Positions 13,869-18,538 of a stretch of 18,538 bases of DNA are shown here, piece by piece. The notes below the pieces were generated by a model. It was not told the origin of the DNA. It saw only the letters and a program-made list of their open reading frames with translations, and searched no databases. This stretch comes from DTNV01 sp964388435 (GTDB taxonomy: Archaea; Micrarchaeota; Micrarchaeia; Norongarragalinales; UBA8480): NCBI GenBank assembly GCA_964388435.1, contig CAYMAH010000004.1, forward strand, positions 1-18,538, written 5' to 3'. A program made the position numbers and the translations under genes. How positions within the stretch are numbered: position 1 is the first letter of the stretch; each line of letters opens with the position of its first letter.

Positions 13869-13955
13869 TCATTCTGTCGAGAATCCCGGCGGAAATTCTA
13901 ATCTTGCTATCTTGCCAGGATTGACTCTGATATTCTCAAATTTCATTTTTTTCAT
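13869..13955 (-). CDS. Tiny hypothetical reading frame beside the transposon insertion
   Basis: A 28-residue minus-strand frame starting at an ATG inside the left 9-bp target duplication (13953-13955): MKKMKFENIRVNPGKIAR, then LEFPPGFSTE and TGA. If the transposon is removed in silico and the two flanks rejoined at the duplication, a TATA-like GTTTAAAAGG sits about 25 bases upstream of this ATG, fitting a leaderless gene whose promoter was cut off by the insertion. It runs convergent with the 3' end of aCPSF1. No family was recognised. It may equally be chance. Confidence 0.3.
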   Translation of the reverse strand: MKKMKFENIRVNPGKIARLEFPPGFSTE

Positions 13956-13961
13956 CAATGC
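13953..13961. repeat. Left 9-bp target site duplication
   Basis: CATCAATGC directly abuts the left terminal inverted repeat. An identical copy directly abuts the right repeat at 15416-15424. Confidence 0.85.
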
Positions 13962-13976
13962 GGCTTTGGGACAAAA
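13962..13976 (+). repeat. Left terminal inverted repeat
   Basis: GGCTTTGGGACAAAA, a perfect 15-base inverted match to 15401-15415. The match stops at base 16 on both sides. Confidence 0.88.
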
Positions 13977-14102
13977 ATCAGTCATTAAACTCCTTTTCAA
14001 TCAAATTCTTTTTTTCTTGCTAATTTTTTTAGTTAAAACTTTATATTAAAATTTTTGGTTAGAGTTTGACGCTGGCAACACTGGCAAGATAGGGTTGGAA
14101 GA

Positions 14103-14110
14103 TTTATAAA
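14103..14110 (+). promoter_or_regulatory. TATA box of tnpB
   Basis: TTTATAAA centred about 27 bases before the tnpB ATG, predicting a leaderless transcript starting at or next to the ATG. A second AT-rich candidate, TTTATATTA, lies at about 14040-14048. Confidence 0.6.
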
Positions 14111-14133
14111 CCCTGGAATTTTTAATACTCTTT

Positions 14134-15378
14134 ATGAGGGTTTTTAAGACGGTGGTTCAAAAGCATGTTTCATCAGCCAGGGTTTTAGGTTTGATGAGTG
14201 TTTTCACTGCGATGGTTAACTATTGCATTAAAATCGCTTTAAACCAGAAGATAACGTCTAGGAACGCCCTGTCTAAAAAAGTCTACTTTAAACTGTCCAA
14301 AAGTTTTAAAGTTCCGAGTTATTACTACGTTGAAAGCATTAACAAAGCGGTTGGTATTGTAAAGAATTATAATAAGCTTTTAAGAAAAAGGGAAAAGTTT
14401 AGTGGTAATAAAAAATTAAAAAAAGATGTCAGAAAACCTTTGATTAGAAACCCTTTCCTATCCACTTACTTTGGTTTTAAGATTAAAGATAATTGTTTGT
14501 TGATCCCAGTTGGCGTGAGGGATTTTGAGTCAATTCCTTTGAATGATTACGTTCAAAGTAAAATCAAAGAAAAAGGGGTTAAAGTTCACTCTTTCACTTT
14601 AAACCAAAAAAATCTTGGCTTGACAATCGGCAAGGAATTTCAGCCGGTCGAGTGTTTGAACACTTTGGGAGTGGACAGAAACATAAACAACATGACAATT
14701 GGTAATGAAGAGCATCACATGAGTTTTGACTTGTCTGCAATTCCTAAAATCAAAAGAAGGTACAAAAATAAATTGAAGCGTTTCACTAGAAACGATGTTA
14801 GAATTAGAAAAAAGCTTTTCGCTAAGTATGGCAAGCGCTCTTCTAACAGAACAAAACAAACACTACATAAAATCTCAAAAATTATCGTTGAAAACGCTAA
14901 ACAAAACAAAGAAGCTTTAGTCTTTGAAAATATTAAAGGTTTGAAGGACATTACGCGCAAAGGCGATGGAAAAGGAAAGAATAGAAGGTTTTTGTTTCAT
15001 AATTCTTTCCCTTATTATTTACTGGCAGAGCAGTTAAAATATAAGGGTTTGTGGGAGGGAATTGAAATAATTCAATTATCAAGGAAAGAAACTAGGAATA
15101 GCAGCGTTCAGTGTTCGGCATGTGAGTGTGAAACTCGAATAGTTCCAGAACGTTATGTTTACTGCGATAAATGTGGTTCTTTGTTTGATAGGGATGTTAA
15201 TGCTTCGTTGAATATTGCGAAGCGGGGTCGGACAAGGCTGAAACGATCCTTCCAATTGGAGAAAGGCTCTTCAAGTGAAGCGATGGTACTGGAACCCGAT
15301 GACCTAACAAGGTTTAGCGAGGCAATCCAGCCAGTTGATGAAGAGAAAGAACAGTTTTTTAAAGCAACACTTTCTTAA
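14134..15378 (+). CDS. tnpB: TnpB RNA-guided nuclease (OrfB family)
   Basis: Ancestor-type relative of Cas12, an RuvC endonuclease guided by an omega RNA that is normally made from its own 3' end and the transposon right end. The 414 residues include an N-terminal helical/wedge region (1-165), RuvC-I with D181 (LGVDRNI), RuvC-II with E265 (LVFENIKGL), a zinc ribbon C327/C330 (CSAC) and C344/C347 (CDKC), and RuvC-III with D354 (FDRDVNASLNIAKRG). All expected catalytic and zinc ligands are present, so the enzyme looks active. A variable tail of about 50 residues follows. The ATG is the only good start, and it has a TATA box at leaderless distance. The stop lies 22 bases before the right terminal repeat. 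It is unusual in lacking a TnpA partner and in sitting inside an inverted-repeat element. Confidence 0.93.
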   Translation: MRVFKTVVQKHVSSARVLGLMSVFTAMVNYCIKIALNQKITSRNALSKKVYFKLSKSFKVPSYYYVESINKAVGIVKNYNKLLRKREKFSGNKKLKKDVRKPLIRNPFLSTYFGFKIKDNCLLIPVGVRDFESIPLNDYVQSKIKEKGVKVHSFTLNQKNLGLTIGKEFQPVECLNTLGVDRNINNMTIGNEEHHMSFDLSAIPKIKRRYKNKLKRFTRNDVRIRKKLFAKYGKRSSNRTKQTLHKISKIIVENAKQNKEALVFENIKGLKDITRKGDGKGKNRRFLFHNSFPYYLLAEQLKYKGLWEGIEIIQLSRKETRNSSVQCSACECETRIVPERYVYCDKCGSLFDRDVNASLNIAKRGRTRLKRSFQLEKGSSSEAMVLEPDDLTRFSEAIQPVDEEKEQFFKATLS

Positions 15379-15400
15379 AAGTTAGTGGTTGTTTTTAGAA

Positions 15401-15415
15401 TTTTGTCCCAAAGCC
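15401..15415 (-). repeat. Right terminal inverted repeat
   Basis: TTTTGTCCCAAAGCC on the plus strand, the exact reverse complement of 13962-13976, located 22 bases after the tnpB stop. Confidence 0.88.
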
Positions 15416-15424
15416 CATCAATGC
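15416..15424. repeat. Right 9-bp target site duplication
   Basis: CATCAATGC, identical to 13953-13961 and directly abutting the right inverted repeat. Confidence 0.85.
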
Positions 15425-15426
15425 AA

Positions 15427-15438
15427 ATCCTTTTAAAC
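15427..15438 (+). promoter_or_regulatory. TATA box of the 99-residue hypothetical gene
   Basis: TCCTTTTAAACA lies about 28 bases before the ATG at 15463, fitting a leaderless transcript. The core TTTAAA is palindromic, so before the insertion it could have served the minus-strand frame at 13869-13955 too. It begins three bases after the target duplication. Confidence 0.5.
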
Positions 15439-15462
15439 AGCAATCTCTCTAAAAAAAAAGCA

Positions 15463-15762
15463 ATGGTAAAAATAACACCCGGAAAAAACCCCTCGGGACT
15501 GTGGTTCCAAGTACGCGACAAACAACAAAAAAAACTAAGAGAAAACAAGAAAAAACAAAACGAAGCAAGCAAGGAAGAACAGGACAAGGCAATCAAAACG
15601 ATCATGGATCTATGGAACGAACAAAAATACAACGAGCTTCCAATAGAACACCAAACATTCTGGGAAGGCATGCGGCAAAAAATAGTGGTGAGAAAGCAAA
15701 AACCTTCAAAAAAAGACCTGACCCTAATCAAAAAAGCGGTTGCCGCGCTTCAAAAGAAATAA
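15463..15762 (+). CDS. Hypothetical charged helical protein, 99 residues
   Basis: Not recognised. The product starts MVKITPGKNPSGLWFQVRDK, then a strongly charged helical stretch (about 15-50, rich in K, Q and E), DLWNEQKYNELP and a basic C-terminus ending AAVAALQKK-like (KKAVAALQKK). No membrane segment, signal peptide or cysteines are visible; the high lysine content fits a nucleic-acid-binding protein, but that is only an inference from charge. The frame is open upstream to a GTG inside the transposon end. The ATG at 15463 is chosen because a TATA box lies at leaderless distance and upstream codons cross the target duplication. It ends five bases before the fibrillarin stop on the opposite strand. 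Codon use (AAA, AAC and CCC rich) resembles psmB and aCPSF1, so it looks native. Confidence 0.7.
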   Translation: MVKITPGKNPSGLWFQVRDKQQKKLRENKKKQNEASKEEQDKAIKTIMDLWNEQKYNELPIEHQTFWEGMRQKIVVRKQKPSKKDLTLIKKAVAALQKK

Positions 15763-15767
15763 ACCAA

Positions 15768-16415
15768 CTACTTCATCTCACCGACAAAAAAAGCATGGTC
15801 AACCTCAAAAGGATCCAAAACCACGAAGTCGAGAATCCTCGCCTTCTCCTCCAGCTTTCTCCTGCTCAACTCGTAAACCTTTTTCGGATTCTCGCTCGAA
15901 TCAATACACCTGGCCTTCAAAGCTATCATCACAAACCTCGCCTTGAACATTTCAGCGTTCCTCAAAAGAATCTCCACCTGCTGAGGGTCGCTCAGGTCGG
16001 CGTAAACCACGTCAACCCTTTCAATATCAGCATACTTTTCAGGAAACCTCGCGTCCGCGAGAATGGGGGTTATATTCATCCTCTTCTCGCTTAAAAAAAT
16101 CAGGTCGCTCATCGAACGAGGGGCGAACTCCACGGCGTAAACCATCCCATTAAAACCCACGATATCGCTGACATGAGAAACGGTAGTGCCATTAGCAGCC
16201 CCCAAATACAAAACCCTGACCCCCTGCTTTATGGGAAAATTCCGGATTTTCTTCATCACAGCCGCTGCAAGCTTGCTCCTTTCAGAATCCCAAACCCTGA
16301 ACTCCTGCTTCCCAACTCTAATCCTCTTCTCACCGTAAACGCTCTCGCCGCTTACAAGATTAAGCGTCGCTATCCTTCCACCAAAAACAAAAACCCCTGG
16401 AAACGCCTGCTTCAT
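15768..16415 (-). CDS. flpA: Fibrillarin-like rRNA/tRNA 2'-O-methyltransferase
   Basis: Catalytic subunit of the C/D box sRNP; with Nop5 and L7Ae it methylates ribose 2'-OH at sites chosen by guide RNAs, using S-adenosylmethionine. From ATG 16415 it has 215 residues: FPGVFVFGGRIATLNLVSGESVYGEKRI (family: GVF......ATKNL.PG..VYGE), VWDSERSKLAAAVMKKI (family: WNP.RSKLAAA...G), the SAM motif VLYLGAANGTTVSHVSDIVG, VYAVEFAPRSMSDL, DVVYADLSDPQQVEIL and IALKARCIDSSENPKKVY (family: KARSID). Length fits archaeal FlpA (about 225). A GTG at 16448 extends the frame, but a TATA-like GTTAAAATTG lies at 16437-16446, so the ATG 22-31 bases downstream fits a leaderless start. Nop5, often adjacent, is not here. 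Confidence 0.95.
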   Translation of the reverse strand: MKQAFPGVFVFGGRIATLNLVSGESVYGEKRIRVGKQEFRVWDSERSKLAAAVMKKIRNFPIKQGVRVLYLGAANGTTVSHVSDIVGFNGMVYAVEFAPRSMSDLIFLSEKRMNITPILADARFPEKYADIERVDVVYADLSDPQQVEILLRNAEMFKARFVMIALKARCIDSSENPKKVYELSRRKLEEKARILDFVVLDPFEVDHAFFVGEMK

Positions 16416-16436
16416 ACAGTTAAAAAACCCTCTAAT

Positions 16437-16446
16437 CAATTTTAAC
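16437..16446 (-). promoter_or_regulatory. TATA-like box of flpA
   Basis: GTTAAAATTG on the minus strand is centred about 26 bases before the ATG at 16415, predicting a leaderless transcript and excluding the upstream in-frame GTG as start. Confidence 0.45.
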
Positions 16447-16580
16447 ACTTTCGCTTTACTTGGCTTTGCTAATTAATTATCTTTTTTAACTTGATTTAAT
16501 CAGCAGAAATTAATAATTAATTAATAAAAAATATTTACATTATTTTATATTCTCACGCGCCGGCAGTGCGGGGTGCAAAG

Positions 16581-16589
16581 ATTTTTAAG
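16581..16589 (+). promoter_or_regulatory. TATA-like box of the Dam-like methyltransferase
   Basis: ATTTTTAAG centred about 22 bases before the GTG at 16607. The rest of the divergent 16449-16606 spacer is very AT-rich with repeated TTAATTAA palindromes (about 16470-16525) and an isolated GC-rich block (16554-16577) without a convincing hairpin. Confidence 0.4.
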
Positions 16590-16606
16590 CTGAAAAAGCG
16601 ATATTT

Positions 16607-17458
16607 GTGATTGAAGTGATTGAACCAAAACCTTTTGTTAAATGGGCTGGAGGGAAAAGGCAGTTGATAAACGAGCTTATACTTTATACTCCGATAAAAT
16701 TCAATGATTATTACGAACCTTTTTTGGGGGGTGGGGCGTTATTTTTTAAGCTTTCAAAACGCAATAAAATAAACAAGTGCCATTTGAACGACGGCAATAA
16801 AATATTGATAGATGCTTACAAAACAATTAAAGAACACCCTAAAGAGTTGATTACTGAACTTAAAAGCAAGGAGTACAAAAACACTAAAAAAAACTTTTTA
16901 GAAATTCGTGCAGAAAAACCTACGAGTTTGGTAAAAGCAACTGCCAGGTTTATTTATTTAAACAAAACCGCGTTCAACGGTTTGTATAGGGTTAATTCAA
17001 AAGGCGGGTTTAACGTGCCTTTTGGAAAGTATCCTAACCCTAAAATTCTTGATGAGCAAAACATTTTGGCGGTGAGCAAGGCACTGCAAAAAGACGAGCT
17101 TACTAGTCTTGATTTTTCTGATGCTGTTAAGTCTGCAAAGAAAGGCGATTTTGTTTATTTTGACCCTCCTTACGCTCCGTTAAACAAGTCTAGTTTTACC
17201 AATTACACAAAAGAGGATTTTACTGAGAAGGATCAAGAAAGATTGGCAGACAAGGTTAGAGAGTTGGATAATAAAGGCTGTTTTGTGATGCTCAGCAATT
17301 CTTATTCCCAGTTAATGCTTGACTTGTACAAAGATTTTACTACCAACATTGTTAAAGCGAGTAGAATGATAAACTGTAAAGCCCAGGGGAGGGGGAAAAT
17401 AAGTGAGTTAATAATCACAAACTATAAAACTCATAAGAACATCAGCCAATTCGCGTAG
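16607..17458 (+). CDS. Dam-family DNA adenine-N6 methyltransferase
   Basis: Transfers a methyl group from SAM to adenine N6; the family (MTase D12, Dam/DpnM) mostly recognises GATC, but specificity cannot be read here. The 283 residues include PFVKWAGGKRQL (9-20), YYEPFLGGGALFF (35-47, SAM motif I), FIYLNKTAFNGLYRVNSKGGFNVPFGKY (family signature), catalytic DPPY at 186-189 (FDPPYAPL) and FVMLSNSYS. Length is typical (270-290). It starts at GTG 16607, with a TATA-like box at leaderless spacing; a second GTG three codons later is possible. The stop is TAG. Its last 17 bases overlap the end of a convergent gene. No restriction endonuclease is recognised beside it. Codon use is less C-rich than psmB or flpA and more T/A-ending, suggesting horizontal acquisition. 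Confidence 0.95.
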   Translation: MIEVIEPKPFVKWAGGKRQLINELILYTPIKFNDYYEPFLGGGALFFKLSKRNKINKCHLNDGNKILIDAYKTIKEHPKELITELKSKEYKNTKKNFLEIRAEKPTSLVKATARFIYLNKTAFNGLYRVNSKGGFNVPFGKYPNPKILDEQNILAVSKALQKDELTSLDFSDAVKSAKKGDFVYFDPPYAPLNKSSFTNYTKEDFTEKDQERLADKVRELDNKGCFVMLSNSYSQLMLDLYKDFTTNIVKASRMINCKAQGRGKISELIITNYKTHKNISQFA

Positions 17459-17963
17459 CTTTGCTTACTATGACAAAAATTTCTTTTTCAGCTATCATAG
17501 CGTCCATCAATTCCTTGAAAACCCTAGCAGGCTTTTCAGGCGGAGTGTTCTTCTCCATTTTAATCATCAACTCTATAAGATGGCCTATAAAATCAACCTT
17601 GTACTCTCCATACTTGTTCAACTCTTCATAAGACTTTAATTTTGCTTTAGTGGTTTGACTGAGATTACATTTTTTCCTGTCTTCTTTGCTTTTAAAAGGC
17701 TCAACCTTTTCGTACATGCTTCGCAAGTATTTCATAAACTTTAAAGTAAGCGCTCTGTTATGCTCCTTTTTTATGAGAAGATCAATAACCTAGTGAATAT
17801 GCTTGGGCGTCCTCAAACGCTTGCCTTTTTCCCGGTATTTGATAAGAATATCATGATCAGGGTTAGCACCTCTGCCACCTTCAAAAACCCCGATAATCGT
17901 GCCATCATTTAAACGTATTTCTTTAATGGCAACATGTTCTCTGCCCTTTCTTTTAAACCTCAT
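17442..17963 (-). pseudogene. Conserved-looking protein gene interrupted by one in-frame TAG
   Basis: From ATG 17963 the minus strand encodes 57 residues (MRFKRKGREHVAIKEIRLND, GGRGANPDHDILIKYREKG, ending RTPKHIH), a TAG at 17790-17792, then 115 more in the same frame (VIDLLIKKEHNRALTLKFMK, FIGHLIELMIKMEK, ending VIVSKATRIG) to a TGA at 17442: 173 positions in all. The two halves share frame, style and charge pattern, so this is one gene with a nonsense codon. A one-base change from TGG (Trp) would produce it. A TATA-like TTTTAAAAATAA at 17983-17994 fits a leaderless start at 17963. It is convergent with and overlaps the Dam-like gene, so the two may have travelled together. I have a weak recollection of similar uncharacterised proteins near methyltransferases, but no function is assigned. 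Confidence 0.7.
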
Positions 17964-17982
17964 ACAAATTAAAACAGCACAA

Positions 17983-17994
17983 TTATTTTTAAAA
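17983..17994 (-). promoter_or_regulatory. TATA-like box of the TAG-interrupted gene
   Basis: TTTTAAAAATAA on the minus strand, centred about 26 bases before the ATG at 17963. Its preservation suggests the gene decayed recently. Confidence 0.5.
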
Positions 17995-18253
17995 CTGCCT
18001 AATAAGATACAATTATTTCATACCAATGTGAATTAATAAGATGGTTTGAGCTTTTAAACGTGCGAAAAGCAAATACCTAAAATTGTTTTCCTTTCAAATG
18101 ATAGTCAATGGAAAAAGGAACAAAAACCTAAAGGAATGCCCGTTAGAACGGCTTCACCTCACTAAATAATCAAATGCCATATAGCCAACAAACACATAAA
18201 ATAACACCAAACGCTGGACAACGCAGTCAAAAGGGGTGCTAAACTCTAAATAC
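17995..18253. other. AT-rich region without a supported gene
   Basis: No intact gene, tRNA or strong hairpin was found. A 10-base direct repeat ACAATTATTT occurs at 17979-17988 and 18009-18018. A TATA-like CTTTTAAACG near 18052-18061 precedes only very short reading frames (for example 23 codons from 18098). The tract probably belongs to the decaying accessory DNA that continues to the window end. Confidence 0.35.
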
Positions 18254-18283
18254 TCGCTCTTTTTTGATAGGAATGTTAAAGCA
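18254..18283 (+). pseudogene. Probable TnpB RuvC-III remnant
   Basis: This stretch encodes SLFFDRNVKAS, close to SLFDRDVNAS of the intact TnpB, and the DNA matches the tnpB segment 15176-15203 at most positions (TTTGATAGGNATGTTAA shared). The second Asp, the catalytic one, is Asn here. Upstream zinc-ribbon cysteines are not recognisable, and downstream the similarity fades. It looks like a short relic of a related but not identical tnpB copy. The match is short, so chance is possible. Confidence 0.4.
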
Positions 18284-18327
18284 AGCTCGCCGAAAAAGAC
18301 GTGCACAAAACGCGGTTGGGATTGTAA

Positions 18328-18417
18328 ATGTCAATTGAACTGGTTGTTGACGCAAACATTCCATTCGCATCGCTACCGGACGGCCAACTGCTCGCTCAAT
18401 ACATCATCGAAGCCTGA
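18328..18417 (+). pseudogene. Truncated PIN-domain-like fragment
   Basis: A 29-residue frame MSIELVVDANIPFASLPDGQ, LLAQYIIEA, then TGA. The ELVVDAN start with an Asp followed by a hydrophobic strand and a short helix resembles the N-terminus of PIN-domain (VapC-like) ribonucleases, whose first catalytic Asp lies in such a VxDxN motif. The rest of the domain (another 90 or more residues with further acidic residues) is missing in all frames downstream. From 18418 to the end I see only a short frame opening at ATG 18498 that leaves the window, too short to judge. Confidence 0.35.
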
Positions 18418-18538
18418 CAAACAAATCTAATAATAACCACTCCAGTATCCTGAATACCCTGTCTGTAAATAAGCGGGTTGTTTCAACTTTTAACTTTATG
18501 ATTCAAGAGAAACACGTCAAGAGGTATGTAGATAATAG

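Larger units (their letters stand above)
13962..15415 (+). mobile_element. TnpB-carrying transposon with terminal inverted repeats and 9-bp target duplication
   Basis: A 1454-bp unit bounded by perfect 15-bp inverted repeats and flanked by a perfect 9-bp direct repeat, containing one gene, tnpB. IS200/IS605/IS607-type elements, the usual hosts of TnpB, make no target duplication and have subterminal hairpins or no inverted repeats. The ends seen here are those of DDE-type transposons; 8-9 bp duplications are known for families such as IS1, IS6, IS256, IS66 and IS1595. No DDE transposase, tyrosine transposase or serine recombinase is encoded inside, so the element must be mobilised in trans or be a relic. 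The 157 bases between left repeat and tnpB hold only promoter-like sequence. The repeats and duplication are mismatch-free, suggesting recent insertion. Confidence 0.85.

Noticed and set aside
13851..14133. IS200/IS605 left end with TnpA remnant
   Set aside because: No HUH or Y1 transposase motif is found on either strand, and the direct repeat with long inverted termini does not fit that family.
16449..16560. Replication origin in the AT-rich TTAATTAA tract
   Set aside because: No ORB-like elements, Cdc6/Orc1 gene or repeated origin boxes were found nearby; AT-rich promoters on both sides explain the composition.
17790..17792. TAG as pyrrolysine codon
   Set aside because: TAG ends uS5 (3529-3531) and the Dam-like gene (17456-17458) here, and no pyl gene is visible, so a nonsense mutation is simpler. 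A genome-wide pyl search would settle it.
1..18538. CRISPR array or defence cluster
   Set aside because: No regularly spaced direct repeats of 24-40 bases and no Cas proteins besides the TnpB relative were seen.

Overview
The window is archaeal. A long minus-strand cluster carries the archaeal/eukaryotic version of the spc ribosomal protein operon (eL32, eL19, eS4, eL34 and eL15 interleaved with universal proteins), followed on the other strand by an archaeal proteasome beta subunit, the KH/beta-CASP nuclease aCPSF1 and fibrillarin. Several proteins are shorter than usual for archaea (uL30, eL15 and, mildly, uL15, eL32 and eS4), AT content is high, and isolated genes tend to have a TATA-like box about 25 bases before the start codon (leaderless transcripts). 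This suggests a reduced DPANN-type archaeon, but the phylum cannot be fixed from this sequence.

Region 1 (1-9275, minus strand). Transcription runs from a promoter near 9250 through aIF1, RNase P Rpp29, uS17, uL14, uL24, eS4, uL5, uS14, uS8, uL6, eL32, eL19, uL18, uS5, uL30, uL15, SecY, an EMC3/DUF106 insertase and eL34 to cytidylate kinase, which leaves the window. Genes overlap by a few bases or are separated by at most 14. This couples ribosome assembly, start-codon selection, tRNA 5' processing and membrane insertion in one unit. The adenylate kinase gene often found beside secY in archaea is absent, and the cluster begins at aIF1 with no uL29-uS3-uL22 block before it.

Region 2 (9268-10996, minus strand). 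This holds a decayed protein gene (several frameshifts and in-frame stops), tRNA-Val(GAC), a HIT-family hydrolase and a C-terminally short eL15.

Region 3 (10976-13850, plus strand). A divergent intergenic region with a frameshifted short reading frame leads into psmB and aCPSF1, a common archaeal pair covering protein and RNA turnover.

Region 4 (13851-15762). A TnpB gene with all RuvC residues and its zinc ribbon lies in a 1454-bp element bounded by perfect 15-bp terminal inverted repeats and a perfect 9-bp direct repeat. This is the signature of a cut-and-paste or replicative DDE-type transposon, not of a normal IS200/IS605 element, yet no DDE transposase is inside. The insertion fell between a tiny minus-strand reading frame and the promoter of a 99-residue hypothetical gene. 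This is the most unusual object in the window.

Region 5 (15768-18538). Fibrillarin (minus) is followed by a Dam-like adenine methyltransferase (plus). A convergent gene overlaps the methyltransferase end and is intact except for one in-frame TAG at codon 58. The remaining kilobase looks like decaying accessory DNA, with a probable TnpB RuvC-III remnant and a truncated PIN-like fragment.
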